DNA of 64,000 nucleotides from Apostichopus japonicus (taxonomy: Eukaryota; Echinodermata; Holothuroidea; Aspidochirotida; Stichopodidae). Positions within the stretch are counted from its first letter, which is position 1; each line of letters begins with the position of its first letter. The stretch spans positions 9,547,001 through 9,611,000 of the forward strand of contig NC_092561.1 of NCBI RefSeq assembly GCF_037975245.1. The letters are read 5' to 3'. The translations under genes were made by a program, and so were the position numbers. The notes beneath the pieces were generated by a model. The model saw only the letters and a list, made by a program, of their open reading frames with translations. It was not told the DNA's origin and did no database searches. Below, piece after piece: positions 14,600-29,000 of this stretch.

Positions 14600-15290
14600 C
14601 CCTTTTCCAGGGAGTGGGGCACTAAAAGGCAAGTGTTTCAAACTGCCTGACAGAAAAGTTTGGCACTTCTTTCACATCCTTGTTAACTTATTTTGATTTG
14701 CCTTTGTCTTTTTTTTAAAGATGAACATTATTGCCCCTCAAACAAATTGATCAACCAACGAAGCCCTTCCAATGACCATATTTTTTTTATTTTATTTTTT
14801 TTTTTATTGTGCCCCATCACTTTCTGATGTGTAAATTAAACTTGGCCAGACTACCAGATTTTATGAAAACCCATCTAGGCATTATTTTTTAAAGTGAGAC
14901 ATCAGTAGCGATATTTCAAACTACTTGACAGCTGAGAGGATGGTATGGTTTTGTTGCCTCTTTCACGTCCTCGTCGAGGTGGTATTGATCGTCACTCGTC
15001 CTTAAAGACGATCAGTCTTGCCAGATGTATACGGTATTTTCAGCCGCCCGAGTATTTTATAAAATGACAAAAACAATTTTTGTCTCCATCCCATATATCG
15101 GATGTGTCAATTAGACTTGGCGTGTTCACTGTATACATCTATTACACGTTACCGAGAGTGAGACATCAGCAACATGTCCAAACTATTTCACAGAGGAATG
15201 ATGTTGCGGGCATCTTTCATGACCCTGTAATGTGGTTTTGAGTGTCACTACTCCTTAAGATTATCAGTTTTACTCCCTGAATGTGTGAAA
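14600..15290. repeat. Diverged tandem triplication, units of about 250-300 bp
   Basis: Three blocks share the order: GTGAGACATCAG-like start, then TTTCAAACTRCYTGACAG, then CTTTCAC.TCCT, then a CTTAAAGAYGATCAGT-type end. The blocks are near 14610-14720, 14890-15030 and 15150-15280. They are strongly diverged, so this is an old duplication. Confidence 0.65.
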
Positions 15291-16015
15291 TGTGACTCTT
15301 AAAGCAGTTTGCCCTCAGTGAGGTATTTAAATCTCCAGGTCAACTCAAGCTATGGTAATGACTCTGGTGATGATTAAAATTTCTTCCAAGAGATCATTGA
15401 TACTCTGATGATATATACCACCATTTTTGTGAGAATATGAGGCAAATGCACCAATTTTAGCAGCTTAAACAGATTCAACTTTGTTCTTCAAAATCAACCT
15501 AATTTGTCCAATTTGGGGTTTTTTTTGTTTTGTTTTTTTTGTTCTGTCTAGACCTAAATTGAAGAAATCTTTTGATTGTCTGCTATAATCATTTTCTGGG
15601 ATTTTCCATCTGATCTAGATGACTGCAAAACATGATCTGTTTTGTATAATTCTCAGATTGCTGGGTTGTTTTCCTTGTTACCATGACTACCAATGTCATA
15701 TGGTGAATACATTCCAACCATTGTTACGAACCACCTTGACATTTTGTCCTCTGTTTCTCAGATGTCTGCGATGATATCTATAGTCAAAGGGAGTCTTCTC
15801 TCATTAGAGTGCTACCATCTGCAATGCACCACACCTTGTTTTCCTGGTTGTGAAGGAGTACGATTTCACAAAAACAAGAGGGAACAATAAGCCATCTGCT
15901 CATAGACATGTATCCTGACAAACATGTTTTGGTTACAGTTAATTCACAATCGGGATCTCTGTACTTTTGGGAACCGAAATAATATACTTTTATATCTTGA
16001 GTGTGTTTCTAACTA

Positions 16016-16023
16016 ATATATAT

Positions 16024-16066
<43 letters not shown>

Positions 16067-16073
16067 TATAGAT

Positions 16074-16114
<41 letters not shown>
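16016..16114. repeat. AT/GATA microsatellite
   Basis: Two (AT)n runs are interrupted by GATATAGATAGATA. On the - strand this produces periodic Tyr-Ile open frames, which are not genes. Confidence 0.95.
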
Positions 16115-16117
<3 letters not shown>

Positions 16118-17248
16118 TATGTGAAAGTTTGTGTAGGAATATGTTGTAACATAATACATGCAGTGTTTAATTTTGCTGCACCTGCAGTCACAGCTGCTGC
16201 ACAGTGAAGTGAATGAGCTTAACTTGCTTAATTGGATTTTTGTTATTACATTGTTATCTCCTCTATTCACAAATTCACCTATAGAACATAACTGCATTAT
16301 GCTGCATCTTAAAATGTTCCTCCTTTGTTTGTACCAGACAATGAAAAGGCCTACTTGACCTCACCCACTCACCTACCCCCCCCCCCCTATATCACAGCAA
16401 CACAGCTTCTGCATTATTATCTTCCAGTCTCCGTTCCTGATTGTACTGTTTAAAGAAGAAATCAATATTTGTTATTGATCGTGTTCAGGGTAATGTTGTG
16501 GTAGAGGATTAGCTATTTAGGTGCACAAACCTCTGATAATAGCTGACTCATAGAGCAGACTATAAAGAAGACCAAACCAAAGTGGTCAGGGTTTGTAGAA
16601 AATGCAATGCATGCAACAGTTTGTATTGATCCCGCCATCGGAGGTGTTGTCGTTGTCCATTAGGGTTCTCGATAGCCGGTTCGTACAAGGGGTTTAATAT
16701 TTCACCAGTCGTGGTCTGTATGTATATTACATTACATATTCCAAAGAGCAAGCTTGTAAGAGATTTTTACTGCCAGAAATTTTCAAGAAGATGTTAAAGA
16801 CAGAGAGAGAGATTTATACTCATGGGGTGAGTGTCTTGTATTGATTCTTTCGAATTTTGGTTGATATTATTTTATCAAATTCGGTTGATATTTTATGTTA
16901 TACTGTAAGAAGACTGAAACATTTTAATTCAATTTTGACCAGAAAAGGAACAAGAAAAGGGATTTGAAGACCTGTGACTTTTTAATAACTCTGGCTGTTT
17001 ATAGGAACACTGTGCCCTTGAGGGAAATGCTCATTAATTTGTGCTTTTATGTAGGAATTGGGAGCTTTTGGTTTTGCTGAATTTTATTAATATCAATAAA
17101 GCTTTAAAAAAGAAAATTGACAGTGAAAATTATGAATAAATTTTGAAATCTATGCAAAGATGTTTATACTGGCTGGAATGGGATGATGCATATAATTGCT
17201 GAGTGACCACAGGATTAGAAGTTGTGTACTCTCCTTTCATACTACATA

Positions 17249-17320
17249 GGAGTGTTAGCTCAGTGGTTAACGCCGATGCCTTTCAATCATAAGGTCCCCG
17301 GTTCGAGTCACTCCCAGATT
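17249..17320 (+). promoter_or_regulatory. Internal RNA polymerase III promoter of the SINE (A and B boxes)
   Basis: The A box at 17256-17266 and B box at 17300-17310 match tRNA-type promoter consensus and spacing (about 34 bp apart). It is not called as a tRNA gene because the anticodon arm does not fold cleanly (8-base loop) and the sequence runs into a SINE body. Confidence 0.6.
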
Positions 17321-17490
17321 AATGTATATGTCGTCCAGTTACAGGTTTGTTGACAATTCATAATCATGGACGTTAAATATGAATGTAAGAGACTGATTCG
17401 GTCAGCTTGCGGCTTTGATAAGCCAATGAGGCTTCTTCGCGAGCTCCTGCTTGCAGGAGAATCTAAAATACATACAAATACATACATACT
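17249..17490 (+). mobile_element. tRNA-derived SINE
   Basis: The head is tRNA-like. GGAGTG can pair with CACTCC. There is an A box TAGCTCAGTGG (17256-17266) and a B box GGTTCGAGTCA (17300-17310). A unique body follows, and a tail of ATAC/ATACAA repeats. CATACTAC before the head (17238-17245) recurs at the tail (17485-17492), a possible target duplication, although the simple-repeat tail makes this uncertain. Confidence 0.85.
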
Positions 17491-19097
17491 ACCTGAGCTA
17501 TCCAGCCTTTTGCCATAATTCCCAACATTTGATTGAGGTTATTTTCATAAGAGTGCAATAACCGTGAAATTGTACGGACAGGTAGGCAATTCTGGTCGTA
17601 TTCGTCTGTTTTCTGGACGGTGCATGTGAGGGTGGGAGTTCTTTGGTTCATGAGCCTGTGAGCCTTTCATATCTCAGGTCGTAAGGGTACGTCCGAAATG
17701 AGAAAGAAGATATCTGTGGATCAGAGATCATGGTCTCTTCAGATTGGTACCTCTCATGATGTAATTTAATTTTTTTTTGTACAAGAGTTATTTTGGAAAA
17801 CTTGTGGGTTTATCTGAACCTGTTTTACCTCTCTCCTATTGTTTGGTTTTTGGGGTGTTTCTTCGCTCAACCTCATTCCCACGGCGCTTAGAGAAATGTT
17901 TTTCTCATCGTCTTCTTCAAAAATGATAAGAGCGGTCACCAAAGCTTCTTCCGTCAAAGGCTTTCTATTTGCCGCAAGTTTACCCCTACAGGGACCGAAG
18001 CGGTGTCAAGTTGGCGATCGGCTATTGTTCCGGGGTGGACCAGGGGCACACAATCTGTCAGTCTTTCTCAGTTCCTCTATTGTCATAAACCGTAATATCA
18101 TCGCCCTAAAAGTGACAAAGATGACGGCTTGGTTTATTTGTCTTTGCCATGCTTTTGTACAGTAGCGATAAGAGCGGAGTAGCTGCTCAAGGAAAAACAA
18201 GAGGTACCTACCATGATGGAAAAAAAACAGCAGCAAAAGAATGTACAAAAGCAAAGTCGGACACAAAGCTGTAGATCGAACCTGGAGGGTTTTGGAATTC
18301 CTTATGCAATATGGATTGTTTTTCCCTCGACAGATTTATAAAAAATATGTCTATATATTAGTGCACAAGTAACTTTATAGATGGTATGTACTATATATGA
18401 ATACCTCAATCCACCTTATATATATGCCCCCTTCCCAATTACCATGCATGTCCTCCCCAAAATGCCTCTTAAAACATTTGCTAGTTGGTCTCATACTCCT
18501 GAGCTATTTTTTACACTGGCTCAAATCTAGTTCTTTCAAAGTTCAAAATTATTCCAGTGTTTCTGAGAAAAAAAAAATTGGGGTGGGAGGGGGGTTGGGT
18601 GAGGGGGTTGTATAGGAGGAAAGAAAGCCCATTATAGTTATTTTATCGGTTGCACATATACCGGAGACTTTACGATGTACAGATATAACATGTTTTCTAC
18701 ATCATATGTTGTACCTCATCCCCCCTCTTTGATTAGGCATCCAGGTGCCCCATTACTTTGACATACACCTGTTCTTACTGCACATTATAGTGCTGGTATA
18801 TCACATCATTTTAATATACCACTGCTCACTCCCTTCCCAAACATAGCGAACATTACCGCAGTATAAAGTATCTACTTCCATTGGAATAGGACTTTAGTCT
18901 GTATGGTTGACTTCCCAACCATATAATTAAACTATTTATAGGCTTAATACAGCTCAATCTTCCATTGGCATCAGCATCTCTTCATGATAAACATTATATA
19001 CCTTGTCACTGTAAGACAAAACTAATGTACACATTAATGTAGCCTATGCATAATGTGAATTAAGTGTCATGCAGTGAGCAGTCTTGTTCTTTCTGTA

Positions 19098-19125
19098 TGT
19101 ATATATATATATATATATATATATG
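19098..19125. repeat. (TA)n microsatellite
   Basis: An uninterrupted dinucleotide run. A similar run lies at 20041-20073. Confidence 0.9.
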
Positions 19126-20039
19126 CATGTCAGAGCTCACATGACTTGTGTATCACTTAAGTGCACCCTCCGTCCCGTCCTGCTCCCTGGAAAAATAAAT
19201 GAGAAATGGCATCCTGGTCGGGAAGTTAACTAAACTCTTTGTGCGGGAAGTCGTATCAGATTAGCGCTGAGTGAGAGAGGCATGTGGCTCGGGTTTTTTT
19301 TTTTTCCTTTTTTTTTTTTAATCAGTAGGTTAAATAGGTATCAAAGACAGAAAGAGACTCAGGGATCGAGATGGTTAGCAGAATAGAATGGAGCAAAATT
19401 CCAGTGGGAGCAGTTAAAGTGCAGTGCCCTGCAAAAAGACACGCTACGGCCCTACTGGGACATCTTGTGACTAGCTTTTATGCGGTGTTTTACAAGATCG
19501 TTTGTCCTTTACCTCGACGCCATTGTAAATACCGAATCAATTAATTTAGTGAGCAATTTTGAAGAGGCAAGGGAGATGTTCAGTTAATTGACATCACTGT
19601 TAAATTTAGAATTACACAAAAATATGCAAGAAGAAATATGTAGCTCCCCTCCCCTCCCCCCCCCCCCCCCCCCCCTTCGCCTCCTCTTCCCATACCTTGG
19701 AATTGATTAAACAAAGGAAGGTAACAAAACCTTGGTGAATTGTGTCACCTTTTGAATGCTCATTTCTCAATGCTTGGACAAATTACTCATTTGCAATCTC
19801 TCATCTCTTCCCTTCTGCCCCCCCTCCCTCCCCACCCTCCCCCGCCCTCCTAGTGAAGCTGGCTGTCTGTGTCCTCACAAAGCTTTAGTCATAGTCTACA
19901 GTTCAATGTTCCTTTGTCAGCAATCATAGTGCGTCACTTTAAAGATGCTGATCTGGTAATTGCTATCTCTCAACAAGTACGTTAGGATATCATTCTTGAT
20001 GGAAGAATGTTCATTCCTGCTTTATGCATCTTTTGAAGA

Positions 20040-20040
<1 letters not shown>

Positions 20041-20073
<33 letters not shown>
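20041..20073. repeat. (AT)n microsatellite
   Basis: An uninterrupted dinucleotide run next to a C-rich stretch. Confidence 0.9.
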
Positions 20074-20076
<3 letters not shown>

Positions 20077-23000
20077 CCTCTCAAAGGGGCCTCGTCTCTC
20101 ATGCTATGCAGCCATCTCGTAAAATGAATATGTACTTGTCTCAAGCGGTGTTGTAACATACACCCGAGACATGGAACATGGCCGTACCTTGGAGCGCCGA
20201 AAGCCAAATGTTTGCTTTCCGTCTCTCCCAACAACAAAAAAATGGGAGAATTAAAAAATTTAAAAGACCCCCCAAAAATTTATAAAAAAAAGGGAAAAAA
20301 AAACCCAAATTTGCTGCACAATGGTATGGATGGATGAATCACATTCTGCCTGACCGAGGCTTTGCGTTAATTGATGAGTCATGTTCGAGCAAATAAGTGG
20401 ACAAAGATACGAAAACGGCTGGAGAGATAATGGGTACGATCTTCTCGAGGGCTTCATCAGCCACCTCCGTTTTGTGGTGAGGAGAGAGAGGCTGGTTGGT
20501 GCTGCGACTGATTAATCATGGCCCCTGGGATGAGCTAGCTCTGGTTACAGTCACCACTGTAGGTAGTAAGGATGAGGGAAGGAAGGAAGAAAGAAAAAAT
20601 GAGGTAAAGAGAAAGGAGAAATCACTTCTACAATGTACATTGCTCCTTGCAGGCATGATGGGGAATTTCAATAAATCACAGATAAGAAATTGTTATTTAA
20701 TAGAGAAGCTGGGACTGAACAACTTCCTTAAAAAAAAATATTTAAAAAAATCAATTTTTTTTTTTTTCAATTTTTTTTTTTTCAATATTTTTTGGGGGTT
20801 CGTCGGTATGTTAGCTTTTATGAAGTATGGTGTTGTGTAGTCCTAAGTTGTGACGATAGGAGATTGGGGTAGGATTGAGAGTATGCCTTTTATGGGTTCA
20901 AAAATTGACTACACGACTGCAAAATGTGGAAGATCATTTTATCGTAGAAGTATAACCGTTGAACGAAGAAATGATCGTAATGGAATATGGTTAAAATAGT
21001 AAAAGTATAACTTTGCATCTCTTTACACTCAGGGTTCCACCCTCCTTGGCTCCAATCCCTCTTATTTCCGAAGGGACTTGTTATTATAAAAACAAAAAGT
21101 GATTGCTGTAACAGAATGTTTTGATTGTCTTTTGAGACTATATTTCATCTAGTCCTTTCTTATTGGCTAGTTTTTGTGATAATATCCCCGAGTCCTTTGA
21201 AATTCGATTACGCTGTTGCTACGCTAGCTCTTTGCTCTACTGTACAGTATACATTTGTGTTACTTAATTCTTTCTGTTCTGCAATTATTTTTTGCCAGAG
21301 AGCTGCTACTGCAACGACGACGCACTCCTTGATGTTGTACATATTAAATTATGAACACTGGCAAAATAATTGCACAAAGTTGAATTAGGAGATTTAGGGG
21401 GCTTGTAGTGTGAGTTTGTTACCATAACAACCATGCGCTCCAAGTTCACCAGAAACACCATCTAATCCTTCAGGCTGGGTGTATCGTTTCGTAATAGGAT
21501 TTTTTTCATTACCTCTGCTTTTTCCACAAATTATCAAGGTGCCACTTAAAGGAGCATGCCAAGTTGACAAGAGTTCAGATGAAGTCATTTCGTCTAATAG
21601 TTAAATGTGCACAGTAGTGCAGAGCACATCCAGGCCCCATGAGGGGGGGGGGTTGCTGAGTCAGAGTAGACTGGTGCTTAGTGGGCTGGTGTCTAGGGCC
21701 AAGTGCCTGGGAAATATGCTAGAGGCCTGCGAGAATATTCGCGAGAGAAGTAATAGTGCATTCTCATTATCATAGTAATTATAACTTTTTAGGGCAAAAT
21801 AAGTTGTGCCTGGTGATTTTATTTAAAGAGGGGGGGGGGTGAGGAATTGACTAGGCATTCAGAATATCTGAACTATATATTATTATATGAAGATTTTTAA
21901 TATTTTGTTGGGTTTTAATGGCAGATTATTTGTAATTTAATACTGAGGAACAATCGTAGTACCTTTTACATATGGCATACCTTTACTGAGAAAAAGTTAA
22001 TTTAATGCCATTTGTTAACAAACTGTTTTAGTCAATTGTATCAGATTACTCATCCTATCGTTTAGCATATCAATCTTTATTTGCTTCAAGTTGTGTTTTT
22101 TCCTCCTAGAAAAGCTTTATTTTCTTTGAACTCAATCAAGCAGTTCGATCAGATTGAACTTAGGCGATGAGATGCACTTTTTTGTTTTTTTGTGGCAAAT
22201 GCTTTAGATTTCTGCGAATCAACACCCAGACAAACCAGCCACAAATCAATAAGGACTTTACTTGTTTGCACATATTTTTTACAATTTTTTTTTTCTTTTA
22301 AAAGCTAAGATTGACAGGCAATTATTATGATTCAGTGCGGTTTTACAGGTTTTGATGCTGAGGAGACAAAGGAAGGTCAAGGCCAGTGGTTTTTATGCAA
22401 ATATTCATGTTTTGAAATATTTGGTTTAGTCCAGAGGTGATAGCGTTACCTTGGAATCCAGGTGGAATCTTAATTATTATTAGCCCCAAAAAATCGGGTC
22501 GGGATCGAGACAAACAACCTGGTAACTGCATGTTTTTGTCATAATTTTGGTTAGGGCTATGTGTGTATAGAATCAAAAGTACAGTAGTTTATATACAAAG
22601 AAGCATTTGTTTCCATGCGGTGAGGAGCTCTGTTGTAGTGATGTATATGGAAGTGAGTTGGGACTGTTCTGGGTGTTACAAGTAGTGCAGTTAGAACCAA
22701 ACCGTTCGGTCATTTAGTATGCGGGTAAGCCGGAATTTTGGAAAAACCTATACGAGTAACTGGACGAATATCAGTCTTACAAGTAAAGTGATTGTGTGAG
22801 TTATACATTGCTGTTTTTAATTTGTCAAACATATCACCATAATTTGTTTATACTATACTTAACATTCCTCTGATCAAGGGGAAAATTAAAAATGCAACCA
22901 TTTCATGATGTTCAGAGGTTTGCTATAGAGGCATTTCTGTTATGTATCCTTCGTTGCAAATAGAACAGTTCAAAGAAGTGCAAATCAATTTTGAGACGGG

Positions 23001-26000
23001 TATAACAAATGCTATTGGTGTGAAAGAAATGTCCACCTGTGCTGTGGTGTTGGTGTGAGCTTTGAAGTGGTAAACATATATATACTATTTGCATTATGAC
23101 CTGTTTACAGTACTCAAATCGGCAGCCAATAAAAAAAATATGGGTCATCTGGGATAAGTCGAAAGTTATCAATTTTGGTTTGAAGTTTCCCTTTTGTCAA
23201 TTTAGTGTTTACAAGATTTGTCCGCCCTTTTTTTCTTCCATTTTGGGGTATTTTGGTCATCAAAGCCCAAGGGGAAAATTATGTTTATTGATTAGCTGAA
23301 TCTGGTCAAGAATGAGCAGGGTGAGAAACTGTCTTGTCCGACACGCTTTGCCATTTGTAGAGGCCACTAAAAGGAATTAATTAATATAATTGACACGTAT
23401 GAATCATTTCACACTTTACTTTATCAATTGTGAAAGTGAAAATTTCCCCCTCCTCCCTCCTCACCCCCCCTCCCCCTCAAAAAAAAATATAGGAAAATAT
23501 AGAGACAGGAAGAATTTTTCTCTGCTCTTCATTGTTTTTGGAAATAAGTGGATGGACATTATTTAAAATAATAGAAAATTTGTCTCAAAGCAATGGAAAA
23601 TCATCTCATGTTGATGGCTTAAGTTTAAAGACCCTAAAAAAAATATCCATAGGTATTTTTTATCTTTTTTTTTATTTTCATTTATTTTTATTTTTATTGT
23701 CCCATTAGCTGCGGGGAGAGGGGGGGGGGGGTAAAACCACACCAATGAAAGATTTCTTATTAAAACACATAGAAATTATTGGTAGCAATATATAGCAGAA
23801 GCTGCTTCAAGAAATGAAACTGTTTTATATGAATTCTCCTACTTACAAATTTCATCAAAAAAGGATATTTGTTATGGCACTCAACTATTTGGTTTAGGGG
23901 GGATGATTTTTGTTCAAGAGGGGCTTGAGTATGGAATTACATCGAAGAATGACTACGACACTGCCGTAACAGGCAGGGAAAAACAAAACTAGAACGTCGA
24001 CGAGGTCATTAACCGCCTCGTGTCTACAAACATCGTCGGCAAATGGGGGGAGGGAAATACCTGCAGTCGAGAGGAGTTTCATTAACAGGGTCTGACGTTA
24101 TAACTCAAAGCTCGTCGACTTTATGTGTCGCGATATTTGTAAGGACTTGTACATAATAATGCAAGAAGATCATAAAATATCATCCGTTCGTAGGATTAGA
24201 TAAACAATCTGTATTATTAACAATGCTCTCGACAGGGTCTCCCGGCAGCATTTATGACTGAGTCATGTGGTATAGGATGGCAGGCTGGCAGCTTCGTTTA
24301 TGGACCAAAGCTATAAAAAAGAAATAGGAATTCATCCAATTGTTACTTCTTAGAGAGTTGCAGTTTATCAAGAACTAGACTAAGTGATGTCATGTGATAA
24401 ATGTTGTATCAAGATTTACTGTGATATTTAAAGGTGATTTAAGCAATGAGGGGTATAATTGCCAAATCAAAATTTTATTGGGAAATAATGGGGCTTTAAA
24501 GAATTGCAGATGAGGAGGAGGTCAAGCAACCATTAATAGGATCTCCTAGCTCATTTTCAGGTTCTGGGAAATTGAAAAAAGATCATAGTTCATGACTAGT
24601 AGAAACAAAATGCTCCTGGGGTTCTTCTGATCCCATGGAACAATTATATCACTGGTTCCCCCTTTTTGAAATCTTCAATTTCCTAAAGTATTTTATGAAA
24701 ATGAAGAATATCTTGTTCTTTATCCCACATTTTCCTACCCCCCTGTCCCCTATTTGACCTGTACCATGGAGCTGTGTTCACCCCCTCTCCCATTCCCCCT
24801 CTTGTCAGGCCTGATTAGAGAATGAACTTTGACTGTTTCATGAGCTGGCTGGCCCTACAGATTTAGAGAAATGGCTCCTCTCGATATTTTAGCATAAAGG
24901 CTGCCGGCCGATTCATTCTCCGGACATTTTAAACTGGGTCGAAAAAGGTGGCGTGATATGCACTTCTTCTCTCTGCTTTTTGTTCCACTAACAATTGAAA
25001 TCTTTTAGAGAATGAGAGACCTATATAATAAATGAAGAGAAGTGTGGAATAATGTAATAATAGATTGGATGGTGTAGACTCCTTCCTACTTCTGACTTGT
25101 CAGCCATGGTAATTCTTCCTTTTATCTTTTAACCGCCCCCCCCCCCTTCATACTTCTAAAGTCTGTCGCCATGGCAATCCTCTAAGCCCTTTAATCTGCT
25201 TAACTTGGGACTGGTATTGTTGTCCAAGGCTCCAAGCCCCCTTGTCAGTCTTAAAGTGCTCATTTACTGTGAATAGTCGAGCTTAGAGGATTAATTCTGT
25301 GCCAGATAGTTAAGGCTTCCAATGAAGTGAGAATGAGAAGATTTACATTCTCTGCAGATTAAATGCTCCAAAAATGATGCAATAATGTGTGAATTCGAAG
25401 GTGCCCAACCGAATCGGTCCATGCGCATAAAACGTTCGATAAATCTTTCTGATAAATATTGTAATAGACTGTCGAGTGGCCTGGGATTTGTTCGAGTCGT
25501 TAAATAGCGTGATTGCCTCAAATTCCAAAAAGATTACGATCTTTTTCCATTGCAAAGTTATTTCATCTTCCAAACTTTACAATATTAATATTCAAAATTT
25601 CAAATTACATGTGAACAATGGTACTGTAGAAAAGTGGGAAAGAAAATGTTCAGAGTTATATCTGAATGTCATCATGAATCATTCACCCCCCATGTAGAAT
25701 AAATTTAAAAACCCAAAAAGTACTTAAAGGACAGTCTATGACATTTTCGAATCGTCCCGGTCGTCGTTACTAATATCACGACGATGTCTGAAGATCAAGA
25801 TAGAACTGTGCACCTCGAATCCCTGCGACGTATGCATGATCTATATAAAGGCCCTCCAGTTATGATTTGCACCAATTTGGAAAATGAATAAATAATTACT
25901 ACTGTTTTTTTGGGGGGGGGGGGGGGGAGAGGCTCAGAGGAGTAGCAAAAATTAGGGCAGAGACTTACCCTGTGCAGTTAGTGTAAAGTAATGGGAATGA

Positions 26001-29000
26001 AAACTGGATGGCTCGGGGCAGCGAAATGCTCCGACTAATTAGGTGGTTTTAAGGGTGCTCCTTAATAACGGTGATGACAATGATTTCAAGATGACATTCC
26101 AAGCCTTCTGACCACATCTCAATGTGATAGGGAGCGTGATAAATATAGCCTCGACCCGGATAGGTTCGCTATGTCGGAGTCCTCGCAACGGTGGTATGGA
26201 GCTGTTAGGAAGAGAAAATACATTGCAAAAATTAAAAACCAAAAATTTTTGAAGAAGTGGTGAATAGTTTCCATAGGGGGTGACAGCAGGACATGGCACG
26301 ACAAGCTATTAAAGGGTCGAAGGCTCCTAATTTTCATTCTTACCGTAGGGTATGACCGCAAGGACATCCGTGGTCAAAAAAATACCATCAGAACAGGGCC
26401 AATCGCCTATCACTTCTTTAGTGGTCATAGGCGTTAACGACTTCAATGCTGGAATATGTGCAACTGAGTCGGGACAATCACATGATCCATTTACCTATTG
26501 TTACTAGAAGCCTAGCTTCTTCTTTTTTTTCTTTTTTTTTTGGAGTCTATAGCATTCCTTGGTAGATCTCTTCACTGTATAGGTTTTCACTTATCACCAG
26601 ACAATTTGAAAGGCTAATTATCCTGTTCTCTTTGAATGGAGGTATAACATGACAGATTCGGCTATTGTGTCTCCGAGGACGACGTTGACCTAGGAGTAAA
26701 ATAGTGGGGCTCGTAAGCCGATCAAGGTTAACAAACCTTGAATACCGGTATATGTATATGTACCTTCTTCATTCTATTAGGATTATTTAAACAGCTCAGA
26801 GAAATCGACCACATCATTCTGGTTTTAAGAGCGGGCAAGTGTAGGTGTTGGATCTTAAACAAAGGATTTTATTGGGTTTGCTTTGTAACTGGTGAGTGTG
26901 CTCAATCTCTGTTGTCTTTTAAGTGTGTCAACTTCTCGTAATTGGAAAATTTCAGTAAAAGTTATGTTTTGAATTAGTGTTCTTTAGTGAGAAGAACTTT
27001 CTAATCCAGAAATGATTTGTCTCTCTGTACCAGTGAATAATATCTTAGTAAATTTTCAATATGTTAACTGACAACTTTTGTGTAAATGACATAACTTGTC
27101 GTTACTAATATCAAATGAAGTATGGTTAAAAGTAACATTCAGGGTTTCATGTAGCTTCAGCGTTAATTGAAAGAGAATAATTTGAACTTCCAATTAGAAA
27201 TCCTGCAAAAGAAACTTGACCAAATGCAGTCTTGATGTGACAATATTTTCTTGTCCTAACTGTCCAGCTGTCAAGAAATTAAAAAGAAAACATATGTAGA
27301 TTTCACCTGAAATTTACTTTTCTCTTTTCATTTTTTTTTTCTTGGTTGATAGTACCGTTTAGGCCATAATCATGTGACATCACTTAAAACAAGTATTCCC
27401 ACATTATTTTGTCAATAACCAATTAAACGTTGTCTCATTCGAAGCCGTGACACTGGAATATTCACAGCACGATTTTTGTTCTTGGCAGAATGTTAGAAAG
27501 AACTATAAAATAGCTGCTAACTGCATGAGGGGGAATATGCGAACTTGAAATATCGTACTGCTAAGGGCCATTTGTCGGATTAAGTTGGAATTAACGATAA
27601 TTAAAGCCTAAATCCCTCGAGGAATTCCAACTCTTTGCACCCTTCAAGAGTCAGTGTCACAGTCAGCAGTTGTCGTTAGAAACAATATTGGATGGATTTT
27701 TTTCTTCCTCTATGAGCTATTCAGTCTAAGGGTGGAATTTCTACCTTTTGAGTTTTATACTAAATACTGCTTTTCCTTTCAAAACTGCTTAGTAAATTTC
27801 TTTGTGTCAGTTTGAATGTAAATTATCTATTATTCCCCCTATCCATTGGCATTAACCCATTGGGCATAGTACGTACACTTGACTTGCATAAATCAGTCCC
27901 GAGTGTTACCATAGCAATAACACGGGCAATCTTCCCTGGAGGTTCTCGTAGACTTGCTTCAAGTAGGTTGAGAGGTATTGAATCACAAATTCATCTGGGC
28001 TAGAAGAGGAAAAATAACACGGCATCAGATTTCAAAATTCAGTCTGAAATTTTTGAACCCCTTCGTCAGTTCATCCTTTCTATGTCTGTGTCCGTTCGTA
28101 TTATTTTCGGAGGAGGTTTAAAGCAGGTCACTTCAAAATTAAAAGCAGAGGAGGAAACATACACTCTGTTGCTAATTGTGTGGAAAATTTAGGTGTATAG
28201 ATTTACATAGGGTGAGTCACATGTCTGTCGTTAATGAATGCAAAGACTTGTAAATCATGAATGTTATACCGGATTGGTAAATTATTTAACACCATAGTTT
28301 CATGACTAATAATTATTTGTGGGGGCAGGATGGGGGAGGGGGATTTTGGGATGGCGAGGGGTCCGTCGGGAGAGGTTAAAGCACGTCGAACATGTGATAA
28401 TTAAAGGTTTCACATGAAAGTTTGAATTTTTAGGGAGACCCTGAAATGGTTTTGGAGAATATGCAAATGAGGCTTCATTTTAAGCATTGCAAGTTTGGAT
28501 AGTTTGTATGAGAGCAGAAAGTCCTGTTTTTTTTTGGGGGGGGGGGGGTTCTGTTAAAAAAAGAAACCTTGGGGCAATGTTAAACAGTTGAGGCAAGGAG
28601 ATGGGGGTGAAGAAAACGAAAATCCCAGTTTCTTACAGTTGATGTGTAGTTGTGACAGTCAGATCCACGGGAGATATGGGGTATCCCGTGGAATGTTGGG
28701 ATCTAGGTTATGAAAACTAGGGAAGGTTTCCATGCCAACCCTGTTGCCAGCAGTTACCATTCTTTCAGTATCCCTGGTTCAATGCACTACCCACATGGTT
28801 CCAATACCCCTCCTTTAAATGCAGAAAAACAAACCTGGGGAAATTCAGACAGTTGGAATTCCTAAGGTTTGCATAGTTATATATATCATATTTGTACAAC
28901 CCCCCATTGGCGACATAAAACCTTCCAGGCGTGACATATAAGTGTGCCATCGAATATATACAAAATCTATTATTATCCAATAAACCCATACATATCAGTT

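Larger units (their letters stand above)
11333..17237. other. Non-coding, mostly AT-rich with listed repeats
   Basis: Apart from the 14-bp repeat, the old triplication and the AT microsatellite, only homopolymers (G run 11585, T runs 14780-14810) and unremarkable AT-rich sequence are seen. Confidence 0.5.

Noticed and set aside
16009-16297. - strand frames rich in Tyr-Ile
   Set aside because: Translation of an AT microsatellite.
17249-17320. Functional tRNA gene
   Set aside because: The anticodon arm has an irregular loop and the sequence continues into a SINE body and tail.
17766-18266. Overlapping frames on both strands that might be a retroelement fragment
   Set aside because: No reverse transcriptase, integrase or transposase motif could be seen, and frames break repeatedly.
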